64,000 nt of DNA, taken from contig JBOEGY010000009.1 of the NCBI GenBank assembly GCA_050633665.1, positions 124,001 to 188,000 on the forward strand. The letters are read 5' to 3'. Positions 49,871-57,810 of the stretch are shown piece by piece; positions within the stretch are counted from its first letter, which is position 1; every line of letters starts with the position of its first letter. A model generated the notes under the pieces. It was not told the DNA's origin and ran no database searches. It saw nothing but the letters and a program-made list of their open reading frames with translations. Made by a program: the position numbers and the translations under genes. This stretch comes from JAUIAI01 sp050633665. Lineage in GTDB: Bacteria; Pseudomonadota; Gammaproteobacteria; Burkholderiales; Burkholderiaceae_E.

Positions 49871-52588
49871 ATGAGTAAATCGCTGATAATTGCCGAGAAG
49901 CCTTCCGTCGCCGCCGATATTGCGCGATCTCTGGGTGGCCTGAAACGCGAAAAAGACTATTTCGAGGGGGACGATTACGTCGTCACCTCGGCCGTTGGCC
50001 ATTTGCTGGAGATAAAAGCACCTGAGGGTGTCGAGGTAAAGCGCGGCAAGTGGTCGTTTGCGAACCTGCCGGTGCTTCCGGATCACTTCGACCTGAATCC
50101 GATTGCCCGAACCGAAGACCGCTTGAAGCTCCTGGCCAAGCTGATTCGCCGTAAAGATATTGCGCAAATCATCAATGCCTGTGATGCGGGGCGCGAGGGC
50201 GAACTGATTTTTCGACTGATTGCCCAACACACCAAGGCCAAACAACCGATCAGCCGACTCTGGCTGCAGTCAATGACGCCGAAAGCGATCCGAGAGGCTT
50301 TCGAGAAACTGCGTGATGACGAGCAGATGAAGCCTCTTGCAGACGCTGCCCGTTGCCGCTCTGAAGCTGACTGGCTGATCGGTATTAACGGCACTCGCGC
50401 CATGACAGCGTTCAACTCACAAGACGGTGGCTTTTACCTAACCACAGTCGGCCGGGTACAGACACCGACGCTGACTATTGTCGTTGAGCGTGAAGAGCAG
50501 ATCAGAAGTTTTGTTTCACGACCGTACTTTGAAGTCCATGCGCAATTTGATGTGGCTGCCGGTCAGTATCCGGGTCGCTGGTTTGATCCGGAATTCAAGA
50601 AAAACGATGAGGACGCAGAGCGGCGAGCCGAGCGGCTCTGGGAGCGAAGTCAGGCAGAGGCAATTGAAAAAGCCTGCCTGGGTAAGGATGCTGTTGTTAC
50701 CGAGGTCACCAAACCTTCGACTCAAAGCGCGCCAATGTTGTTCGACCTGACCAGTTTGCAACGTGAAGGCAATGCCCGGTTTGGATTCTCAGCCAAGGCA
50801 ACCTTGTCACTGGCTCAGGCACTGTACGAACGACATAAGGTTCTGACCTACCCGAGAACGGATTCTCGCGCGCTGCCCGAAGACTATCTGCCAACCGTAC
50901 GCGATACACTGGCAATACTGCGCGATGAATCCAGTGAACGCCTGTCAGCGATTACCGGTGGCAGCGGCGGCAATCCGATAGGACCGCACGCCGGCAAGAT
51001 CCTGAGCAATGAATGGGTCAAACCCAACAAGCGGATATTCAACGACGCAAAAATCTCTGATCACTTTGCGATTATTCCGACTCTGCAGGCGCCCAAGAAT
51101 CTAAGCGAAGCCGAAGCCAAAATTTACGACCTGGTTGTGCGTCGCTTTATGGCGGTGTTTTTTCCACCAGCCGAATTCCGCAATACCACTCGTATCTCCC
51201 AGATTGATACCAACCACTTCAAGACTGAAGGCAAGGTAATGGTCAAGCCAGGCTGGCTGGCCATATACGGCCGTGAAGCTATCTCTGGCGAAGGCACATT
51301 GGTCGCTGTCGATGAAAATGAGAAAGCCAAAGCCTCCGAAGTCGAGGTACGGGATCTGGCAACACGACCGCCAGCCCGATACTCTGAAGCCACCCTATTG
51401 TCTGCAATGGAAGGTGCCGGCAAACTGGTAGACGACGATGACTTGCGCGAAGCGATGTCTGGCAAAGGACTGGGAACTCCTGCAACCCGGGCAGCGATCA
51501 TAGAAGGACTCATTAATGAGAACTATCTGCTGCGCGAAGACAAATCGCTGATGCCGACAACCAAGGCATTCCAGTTGCTGACCCTGTTACGCGGATTAGG
51601 GGTTACTGAACTAACAATGCCTGAGTTGACTGGCGAATGGGAAAGCAAGCTCTCCCAGATTGAACGAGGTCAGTTGGAACGCGAAGCGTTCATGCAGGAA
51701 ATCAGCAAGATGGCGGAACAGATTGTGGCGCGCGCCAAAAACTATGGCGCCACAACAGTCCCTGGCGACTATTCGACGCTGGAATCACCGTGCCCAAATT
51801 GTGGCGCTGTTGTTAAGGAAAACTACAAACGCTTTGCCTGTACAAAATGTGATTTCTCAATCTCCAAAATTCCCGGTAGCCGGCAGTTGGAAGTTCCGGA
51901 AGCCGAGACACTGATTACCGAGAAAACCATTGGCCCGCTACAAGGTTTCAGAAGCCGGCTCGGCAGGCCTTTTGCAGCAATTTTGAAACTCACTGATGAA
52001 CACAAGCTGGAATTCGATTTCGGTCAAAACGACGAAGATCAGAACAGCGAACCGGTTGATTTCTCAGGCCAAGAGTCACTCGGCCCGTGCCCAAAATGTC
52101 AGTCGCCGGTTTATGAGCACGGGATGAATTACATCTGTGAGAAGGCGACCGGACCAAACAAGACCTGCGATTTCAAAACCGGCAAAGTCATCTTGCAGCA
52201 GGAAATTGAACCGACCCAGGTACGCAAACTACTTTCGGAAGGCCGCACCGAATTGCTAACCGGGTTTGTCTCATCGAGAACCCGGCGAAAATTCAAAGCC
52301 TTTCTGAAACGCGGCGACGACGGTAAAGTGGGTTTCGAGTTTGAGCCGCGTAAGACCAAAGCGGGCGACGATAAAGCGGCTGGCGGCAAAAAACCAGCGG
52401 CAAAAAAAGCCGCCGCCAAGAAAACAGCGGCCAAGAAACCGGCGGCTAAGAAAGCTGCTGCCAAGAAATCTTCAGCTAAGAAACCAGCAGCGAAAAAAGC
52501 CGCCACAAAAAAAGCAGGCAAGAAGCCCGCCGCCAAGAAGGCTGCTACCAAGGAATCGGCAACGCCAGAGGCACAGGAAGCCGACTAG
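49871..52588 (+). CDS. topB: DNA topoisomerase III with zinc-finger and Lys/Ala-rich tail
   Basis: A 905-residue type IA topoisomerase. The Toprim core has IIAEKPSVAADIARSLG and NACDAGREGELIFRLI. The active-site Tyr is in VLTYPRTDSRALPEDY near residue 320. Two Cys-rich fingers follow (CPNCGAVVKENY...CTKC and CPKCQSPVYEHG...C). The last 65 residues are a (K/A)-rich repeat tail (KKPAAKKAAAKK units), which probably binds DNA; a tail like this is common in Burkholderiales. I start at ATG 49871 (MSKSLIIAEKPS), where the family begins; GTG 49850 would add seven residues. Relaxes and decatenates DNA at forks. Confidence 0.95.
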   Translation: MSKSLIIAEKPSVAADIARSLGGLKREKDYFEGDDYVVTSAVGHLLEIKAPEGVEVKRGKWSFANLPVLPDHFDLNPIARTEDRLKLLAKLIRRKDIAQIINACDAGREGELIFRLIAQHTKAKQPISRLWLQSMTPKAIREAFEKLRDDEQMKPLADAARCRSEADWLIGINGTRAMTAFNSQDGGFYLTTVGRVQTPTLTIVVEREEQIRSFVSRPYFEVHAQFDVAAGQYPGRWFDPEFKKNDEDAERRAERLWERSQAEAIEKACLGKDAVVTEVTKPSTQSAPMLFDLTSLQREGNARFGFSAKATLSLAQALYERHKVLTYPRTDSRALPEDYLPTVRDTLAILRDESSERLSAITGGSGGNPIGPHAGKILSNEWVKPNKRIFNDAKISDHFAIIPTLQAPKNLSEAEAKIYDLVVRRFMAVFFPPAEFRNTTRISQIDTNHFKTEGKVMVKPGWLAIYGREAISGEGTLVAVDENEKAKASEVEVRDLATRPPARYSEATLLSAMEGAGKLVDDDDLREAMSGKGLGTPATRAAIIEGLINENYLLREDKSLMPTTKAFQLLTLLRGLGVTELTMPELTGEWESKLSQIERGQLEREAFMQEISKMAEQIVARAKNYGATTVPGDYSTLESPCPNCGAVVKENYKRFACTKCDFSISKIPGSRQLEVPEAETLITEKTIGPLQGFRSRLGRPFAAILKLTDEHKLEFDFGQNDEDQNSEPVDFSGQESLGPCPKCQSPVYEHGMNYICEKATGPNKTCDFKTGKVILQQEIEPTQVRKLLSEGRTELLTGFVSSRTRRKFKAFLKRGDDGKVGFEFEPRKTKAGDDKAAGGKKPAAKKAAAKKTAAKKPAAKKAAAKKSSAKKPAAKKAATKKAGKKPAAKKAATKESATPEAQEAD

Positions 52589-52631
52589 GTCAGGTCTGTT
52601 CAGTTCCAGCCAGAGGCACCGCGGTTTGAAA

Positions 52632-52862
52632 TCAGGCCGCGTGCTGCTGGTTCGGCTGCAACCAGCGCTCAAGAACCTCTTGGTGCCTGACACTCACCGA
52701 GTCGGCACGGAAAGCCTTGTGCCCTCTGAAAATCAGCTCACCGTATAAATCTGCCAACAAGCTCACATCAGCCGATAAGGCGGATTCGTGCCCGGTTGCC
52801 GGTACACTTTGCCGAGCGCGATTGATCGCCAGCTCAAGATCGTTAATAGTGACAATTTCCAT
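52632..52862 (-). CDS. DUF3717 family protein
   Basis: A 76-residue protein recognised as DUF3717 by INDLELAINRARQSVPA at the start and LADLYGELIFRGHKAF in the middle, with the typical DUF3717 spacing (AIN..R...P, then LA..YG.MI). The family has no known function, and I know it mainly from Betaproteobacteria. It lies convergent to topB and divergent from chaC. No clear ribosome site precedes the ATG. Confidence 0.8.
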   Translation of the reverse strand: MEIVTINDLELAINRARQSVPATGHESALSADVSLLADLYGELIFRGHKAFRADSVSVRHQEVLERWLQPNQQHAA

Positions 52863-52926
52863 GGTTCAAAAGATAACAGATCTCACGATGCTTAAACTGA
52901 CAAATCTTCACGGAACCCACTGAACA

Positions 52927-53610
52927 ATGGTTTTGTCCCGCGATCAACTCAAGAACGACTATGTCAAGAAACTGGCAGAGGCTAATTGCGGCTCCAACCA
53001 GCCGAAACCACTTAGTCACGAGGAGCTGGCAGATTCTCTGAATAAAACAATGGCCCAAACTAAAACCCCCAACGAGGTATGGGTGTTTGGTTACGGGTCA
53101 TTGATCTGGAATCCGTTGTTTCAATTTGATCAGTTTGAGCTGGCAACACTGTACGGCTACCGGCGCCGGTTCTGTCTGAAAACGGAGATCAGCCGGGGAA
53201 CGCCCGACTGCCCCGGCCTGATTCTGGGTCTGGAGCCCGGCGGGTCTTGCCGGGGACTGGCCTACAAGATGGCCACTCAGAATCTGGCTGAAGACTTGTC
53301 ACTGATGTGGCGACGTGAAATGCTGACTGGCGCTTATTCCCCCCGATGGGTCAGGCTAAAGACCAGGGACACGAACATCAACGCGCTCGCTTTTGTGATG
53401 AATCGTGATTACCCGTTTTATGCCCGAGGGCTTAGTGATGATCAAACTGCTCAGGTTCTGGCCAATGCCAGCGGACCACTCGGTAGCTGCGAAGAGTATC
53501 TGACCAAAACGCACGCCGGCCTGGTTAGTCATAACATTGTGGATGCCCACATGAATACGTTGATTAAGAAAGTCAGGTTAATCAATCAAAACAAGTCTGA
53601 GAAACAATAA
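52927..53610 (+). CDS. chaC: ChaC-like gamma-glutamylcyclotransferase
   Basis: A 227-residue enzyme that degrades glutathione (or a gamma-glutamyl amine) to 5-oxoproline. The substrate-binding loop VFGYGSLIWNP is at about residue 53. The catalytic-site Glu is probable in WRREMLTGAYSPRW, with GGSCRGLAYKM before it. The N-terminal 45 residues are a linker of unknown role. Translation ends 2 bases before the next ATG, so it is co-transcribed with the PLP-dehydratase gene. Together they hint at sulfur-amino-acid or glutathione turnover. Confidence 0.9.
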   Translation: MVLSRDQLKNDYVKKLAEANCGSNQPKPLSHEELADSLNKTMAQTKTPNEVWVFGYGSLIWNPLFQFDQFELATLYGYRRRFCLKTEISRGTPDCPGLILGLEPGGSCRGLAYKMATQNLAEDLSLMWRREMLTGAYSPRWVRLKTRDTNINALAFVMNRDYPFYARGLSDDQTAQVLANASGPLGSCEEYLTKTHAGLVSHNIVDAHMNTLIKKVRLINQNKSEKQ

Positions 53611-53612
53611 CG

Positions 53613-54599
53613 ATGAAAACAGACCTGGCGGTTGACTATGATTCGATTCAGGCAGCGGCGCAAAGACTCTCCGGCGTTGCCCATCTGACCCCTGTAATGA
53701 CCTCCGATACCGGTGACAAACTCACCGGTGCCAAGCTCTTTTTCAAGTGCGAAAACTTTCAGAGAATTGGCGCGTTCAAATTTCGTGGTGCCTATAACGC
53801 TATTTCGAATCTTTCCGATCAAGCGCGTCAACGTGGTGTAATCGCTTACTCGTCGGGCAACCATGCCCAGGCGATGGCATTAGCCGGCAAACGCCTCGGG
53901 TGCCCGACAACCATTGTGATGCCCAACGACGCACCACCGGTAAAATTGGCGGCAACTCGCGGCTACGGTGCTGATGTAATCGTGTATGACCGATACACCG
54001 AAGACCGGGAAACCATTGCCCATCAGATTGCCAGCCGGGACGGCTTGTCGATCATTCCACCGTTCAATCATCCTGATGTGATTGCTGGTCAGGGCACTGC
54101 GGCCAAAGAGCTCTTTGAACAAGCGGGCGAACTGGATCTGCTCCTGGTTTGTGTTGGCGGCGGTGGATTGATTTCTGGTTGTTCAGTCGCGGCAAAAGCA
54201 CTCAGCCCCGCTTGCGAAGTCATCGGTGTTGAACCTGAAGCAGGCAATGATGTTCAACTTTCGCTGGCAAAAGGCGCTCCCGTAAAAATTGCGGTACCGC
54301 GAACCATCGCTGATGGTGCACAGACAGAACAAGTTGGCAGTCTGACATTTCCGATTATTCAAAAAAACGTTACCAGCATTGCAACAGTCAGTGACGACGC
54401 GTTAGTCCGCACAATGCGATGGTTTGGTGAGCGCATGAAGATTATCGTCGAACCAACTGGCTGCCTGGCAGCGGCTGCTGCGCTGGAACGGGTCGTTGAT
54501 CTCAGGGGTAAAAGAGTTGGCATTCTGATCAGCGGAGGCAATGTTGATATGAACCGTTACTGCGAACTGATTTCCGATGTTGATCAAACTACCCGCTGA
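53613..54599 (+). CDS. PLP-dependent serine/threonine dehydratase or racemase-like enzyme
   Basis: A 328-residue fold-type II PLP enzyme. The Schiff-base Lys is in GAFKFRGAYNAIS near residue 53, the substrate loop is SSGNHAQAMA, and the phosphate-binding glycine loop is GGGGLISG. The C-terminal SGGNVDM end fits the group containing threo-3-hydroxyaspartate ammonia-lyase, serine racemase and short threonine dehydratases without ACT domain. The exact reaction cannot be told. The gene follows chaC by 2 bases. Confidence 0.9.
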   Translation: MKTDLAVDYDSIQAAAQRLSGVAHLTPVMTSDTGDKLTGAKLFFKCENFQRIGAFKFRGAYNAISNLSDQARQRGVIAYSSGNHAQAMALAGKRLGCPTTIVMPNDAPPVKLAATRGYGADVIVYDRYTEDRETIAHQIASRDGLSIIPPFNHPDVIAGQGTAAKELFEQAGELDLLLVCVGGGGLISGCSVAAKALSPACEVIGVEPEAGNDVQLSLAKGAPVKIAVPRTIADGAQTEQVGSLTFPIIQKNVTSIATVSDDALVRTMRWFGERMKIIVEPTGCLAAAAALERVVDLRGKRVGILISGGNVDMNRYCELISDVDQTTR

Positions 54600-54606
54600 A
54601 TCCGTT

Positions 54607-54903
54607 TTAGTGAATTGAATCTGCCGGATGACGCTTGCAAGCCGTTAATTGACTGGCAGGTGTGTCCGCAAGATTCATCAACCACTGATTTCGAAGGCGA
54701 GTGCAAATCACCCGAAAGTGTGCTGATGAATCAGTACTGGCAATGATCTTTTCAAGATTGCTGATTATCTTGCTGGCAATTTGGGGGTCAGGCTGCTTAG
54801 CCCAACTGCTCATCAGGCATAAAGTGCCTGCCAGAACCGGTTCCAGCGAAGAGTGGACAGGTATCTCAGGACTTGCTTCGGATGATGAATTGCTAGGTTT
54901 CAA
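54607..54903 (-). CDS. Possible small protein with Fur-like box upstream
   Basis: A 98-residue reading frame in the 424-base gap between the dehydratase and nudC, on the other strand. TTG 54903 has GAGG 7 bases upstream, and a Fur-like box overlaps the region where a promoter would lie. Residues 30-75 look like a small helical protein (MSSWAKQPDPQIASKIISNL then IASTDSSAHFRVICTRLRNQW). The family is unknown to me. Chance is possible, so confidence is low. A start at ATG 54813 would give 68 residues. Confidence 0.4.
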   Translation of the reverse strand: MKPSNSSSEASPEIPVHSSLEPVLAGTLCLMSSWAKQPDPQIASKIISNLEKIIASTDSSAHFRVICTRLRNQWLMNLADTPASQLTACKRHPADSIH

Positions 54904-54944
54904 GGTCTGCCCTCGTAGTCAGTCTGCCAAGAGACCAGATTAAT

Positions 54945-54963
54945 GCAAATAATTCTCATTTGC
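54945..54963 (-). promoter_or_regulatory. Fur-box-like palindrome
   Basis: Read on the minus strand it is GCAAATGAGAATTATTTGC, matching 13 of 19 positions of the Fur consensus GATAATGATAATCATTATC, with perfect 6-base arms (GCAAAT/ATTTGC). A -35/-10-like pair (TTGCAA and TAATCT, 17 bases apart) overlaps it on the minus strand, as expected for iron-repressed promoters. It would control the small minus-strand gene; nudC on the plus strand starts 60 bases away. Confidence 0.5.
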
Positions 54964-55023
54964 AAATAGAATCATAAGAGCAGCCTTAAACCGACAAAAA
55001 CAATCGCATGCCACAATACGAAG

Positions 55024-55860
55024 ATGCTGCTTACACCACCAAACTTTGAAAATGCTCACGATATCGGCTTGAGTGATGATGCAATCGCGCATGTCTTTAT
55101 CGGCGATTCGCTGGTCCAGTCGGTAGATCAGCCTGGCCCTCTGCCCTGGCGCTTTTACAAAATGATGGGACTGAGCGTGCAAATGGTTCATGGTCTCGGC
55201 CGGATCGATGGTGAAGACCAGATTGCCGTGGGATTACATCCTCATCAGTCCGAATCGGCCCTGCCTGACGGCTTCAAGGCCAGCGGCCTCAGAAGTTGGT
55301 TTGGTGTTCTGGACGAAGCTACTTTGGGCATTGCATTGCGGGCTGTTCAAGTCTTGGCCTGGGATCGAACCCACCAGTTCTGCGGCGCCTGTGGCAGTCC
55401 TACCGTGCTGGGCAGCCATGAGCGCGTTCGAACTTGCACCGAGTGCAAATTGTCTGTTTATCCGCGTATCTCACCCGCAATGATGGCGCTGATCACCAAA
55501 GGTCGGCAGTTGCTACTTGGTCGGGGCGTCAATTTCCCTGCTGGCTTCTACAGTGCTTTGGCAGGATTTGTCGAAGCCGGTGAATCAGTAGAAGAGACAA
55601 TTCATCGCGAAGTCATGGAAGAGGTCAATGTAAAAGTACGTGACCTTGAATATTTCAGTAGCCAGAGCTGGCCGTTTCCCAATTCGCTAATGATCGCGTT
55701 TACCGCTGAATATGACAGTGGTGAGCTCAAACCCGATCCGGCAGAGCTGATTGACGCCCAATGGTTTGATATCGATGATTTGCCGCGGATTCCACCAAAA
55801 TTCAGTATCGCCCGGGCACTGATTGACGCCACAATTTTGCGGATTCGCGAGCGCGGTTAG
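55024..55860 (+). CDS. nudC: NAD(+)/NADH diphosphatase
   Basis: A 278-residue Nudix hydrolase that cleaves NADH and removes NAD caps from RNA. A zinc ribbon is formed by Cys120, Cys123, Cys138 and Cys141 (FCGACGSPT and CTECK). PRISPAMMALI follows, then the Nudix box (GFVEAGESVEETIHREVMEE) and the NudC-specific SQSWPFPNSLM. The length is near that of E. coli NudC (257). ATG 55024 is used. The upstream gap holds a Fur-like box, but its link to nudC is doubtful. Confidence 0.95.
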   Translation: MLLTPPNFENAHDIGLSDDAIAHVFIGDSLVQSVDQPGPLPWRFYKMMGLSVQMVHGLGRIDGEDQIAVGLHPHQSESALPDGFKASGLRSWFGVLDEATLGIALRAVQVLAWDRTHQFCGACGSPTVLGSHERVRTCTECKLSVYPRISPAMMALITKGRQLLLGRGVNFPAGFYSALAGFVEAGESVEETIHREVMEEVNVKVRDLEYFSSQSWPFPNSLMIAFTAEYDSGELKPDPAELIDAQWFDIDDLPRIPPKFSIARALIDATILRIRERG

Positions 55861-55957
55861 TCTTTTTACAGGTCTGTTGGATCAGTGCTTCCGGTTACCA
55901 ATATCCGTGAGTCTTCACGCTAGACTGTGCTTGTTAACAAAGAGACTCGAAGAACCC

Positions 55958-56572
55958 ATGCCTGCCCAGATATCACTTTTGATCCGTCGTTTGGTCTTGC
56001 CAGTAGTTGTCCTGCTGGTTGCCGGTTGCGCCAGCCAAGGCGGTTATTCCTCCGGCCGCCTAGCCCGTGTGACACCAGGCGACTTCATCAGTATCAAACC
56101 GGAAACCATCGCTGTTGGTATTGATGTTGACTCTCGTGTTCCGGCTTCACTAAACCGCGCACCGGATTTACTGGTTGGTGTCTTGCCGGTAGATCACAAT
56201 GCCTGGGAACCGATTGGTGCACGCTTACGGATGCGACCCATATCCCTGGCTGGGGAAAAACCGGACAAAGCTGCCGGAAAATCCTTACGCCGCTGGATGG
56301 AATCTCCTGGCGGCCGGGTCAGGCTGACATACGTCCTGACAGACGATAGCAAGACTGAGCTGACACAACTACAGCAGAAATTTTCCGCGTTACTCAAAAA
56401 ATACCCGGCGAGCGGCGGTAAGCGCGGCAGCCTAAGAATTAGAGTGGATAGTGTCCGCATGATTGAACCTGACTCACGTTCGCGCGGATTAACTTTGTCT
56501 AATAACTTGCAACTTTCAATAGCCGAAGGCCCGTTCTCAATATGGTCCGGGCAAATTCAAAACATGCGGTGA
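55958..56572 (+). CDS. Lipoprotein of unknown function
   Basis: A 204-residue predicted lipoprotein with signal MPAQISLLIRRLVLPVVVLL and lipobox VAGC (Cys near residue 24). The mature part is beta-rich with no Cys, containing TPGDFISIKPETIAVGIDVDSR, LRMRPISLAGEKPDK and VRLTYVLTDDSKTELTQLQQ. I do not recognise the family. The start is ATG 55958 because the signal peptide begins there; a longer upstream frame runs inside nudC. It lies about 100 bases after nudC and may be independent. Confidence 0.75.
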   Translation: MPAQISLLIRRLVLPVVVLLVAGCASQGGYSSGRLARVTPGDFISIKPETIAVGIDVDSRVPASLNRAPDLLVGVLPVDHNAWEPIGARLRMRPISLAGEKPDKAAGKSLRRWMESPGGRVRLTYVLTDDSKTELTQLQQKFSALLKKYPASGGKRGSLRIRVDSVRMIEPDSRSRGLTLSNNLQLSIAEGPFSIWSGQIQNMR

Positions 56573-56739
56573 CAATAAGTAAGTACTTACTTGTTGAACC
56601 AGGCTATAAATCAGGGAAATCGTAAATACAATCTGCAAGACTGAGTAGAAGCTGTCATCCGATTTCGGCAGTCATGAGTTAAGTACTGTCTGGGCAATCA
56701 ACAGGCCCTGACCACTCAGACCCGCGTCCGGAGATCGTC

Positions 56740-56949
56740 TTGCTTAAAAAAACAAATGCACGCTTAGCGATAATCATCGCGTCTGTTGTTTTGTCTGGAT
56801 GTGCAATTGTCCCGGCGGGACATCACGGCGGCGTTGCAATCCGACCGGCGTTGATTCTTCCGTCTGTAGGATTTTGGTTTCGCGGTGGTTATCATCGCGG
56901 ATCGCGGCGGCATCATCGGCGTGGCCGGCGACACCACCGCGGCCATTAA
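56740..56949 (+). CDS. Small His/Arg-rich lipoprotein
   Basis: A 69-residue predicted lipoprotein. TTG 56740 is preceded by GGAGAT with 5 bases spacing. The signal peptide ends in the lipobox LSGC (Cys21). The C-terminal 20 residues are almost only His, Arg and Gly (RGGYHRGSRRHHRRGRRHH), which may bind metals or polyanions. No family is recognised. It converges with the DUF2853 gene with 9 bases between. Confidence 0.6.
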   Translation: MLKKTNARLAIIIASVVLSGCAIVPAGHHGGVAIRPALILPSVGFWFRGGYHRGSRRHHRRGRRHHRGH

Positions 56950-56958
56950 GCACCCATA

Positions 56959-57270
56959 TCAGGCAAGCTTGTCCATCGTGCCGGTAGCTTCTGCCAACAA
57001 ATAATAGAAAGTAACCCGGTGCTTGCGACGCTCATCTTTCATCTGAGCGATCACTTTATCGATGCCAGCTGCCGCAGCGGCTTCGTCCAGGCCTAGCTTC
57101 TTTTTGGCAAACCCGTCACGAACAGTATTCAATTCCGATTTATCTGAACTGGATACCAGTGAAGAGTCTTTACCTCGCAATGCAATCCCGCAGTATTTAA
57201 CAATTGTCGCAACAGCTGCTTCATTTACCGGGCTTGAGTATTTCTGAATATCTGGAATGTACTCACTCAT
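56959..57270 (-). CDS. DUF2853 family protein
   Basis: A 103-residue protein assigned to DUF2853 by DIQKYSSPVNEAAVATIVKYCGIAL, the middle SSDKSELNTVRDGFAKKKLG and the end HRVTFYYLLAEATGTMDKL. The family is small and helical, and its function is unknown. GGAGAT lies about 8 bases before the ATG. It follows the DUF456 gene by 42 bases. Confidence 0.88.
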   Translation of the reverse strand: MSEYIPDIQKYSSPVNEAAVATIVKYCGIALRGKDSSLVSSSDKSELNTVRDGFAKKKLGLDEAAAAAGIDKVIAQMKDERRKHRVTFYYLLAEATGTMDKLA

Positions 57271-57312
57271 TTCGGGAATCTCCGTAGTTGGCCTGTCAGA
57301 AAATAATGCGTC

Positions 57313-57807
57313 TTAAAAGATCAAAGCTGCAATGAATAAGCCGATCGTAATGAAAGCGAGCGCCAACTTCAATACAGCTCCGACGATCATACCCAACCAG
57401 GTGGCAATGCCAACATTCCCGGCACGTCGCAAGTCACTGATTGCTATGTATTCGCCGACTGCTGCACCAATCAACGGGAAGAACAGCAAGCCGACAAACC
57501 CTCCCAGGATGCCAGCGACTGTTCCGATCAATGCACCGATGACTGCCTCTTTTGAGGCCCCTGCCCTTTTTGCTCCGAGCATCGCAGCAACATAGTCAAG
57601 CGCCTGAGCCAGTAGGCATAACCCTGCGGCAATAAAGACAGTGGTAGTACTGACCCGGGCAAAATCATCTATCCAGGCACCAAGCAAAACACCCAGAAAA
57701 ACCAACAGCGTACCCGGCAGCGCTGGCATTACCGTACCAACGATGCCGCCAACGAACAGCACGACGACCAGTAACCACCAGCCGATCAAGATAGCAGTAG
57801 CAGTCAC
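57313..57807 (-). CDS. DUF456 family membrane protein
   Basis: A 164-residue integral membrane protein with four or five hydrophobic segments and the DUF456 core GTVMPALPGTLLVFLGVLLGAW at residues 24-45, followed by a Gly-rich GALIGTVAGILGGFVGLLFF. Function is not established. The GTG start lies 3 bases after the gyrB stop (TGATTTGTG), so it is probably expressed with gyrB. Confidence 0.9.
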   Translation of the reverse strand: MTATAILIGWWLLVVVLFVGGIVGTVMPALPGTLLVFLGVLLGAWIDDFARVSTTTVFIAAGLCLLAQALDYVAAMLGAKRAGASKEAVIGALIGTVAGILGGFVGLLFFPLIGAAVGEYIAISDLRRAGNVGIATWLGMIVGAVLKLALAFITIGLFIAALIF

Positions 57808-57810
57808 AAA

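Noticed and set aside
52376..52560. Repeat region resembling a tandem array
   Set aside because: It encodes the Lys/Ala-rich tail of topoisomerase III in frame, so it is a protein repeat and not CRISPR or a mobile element.
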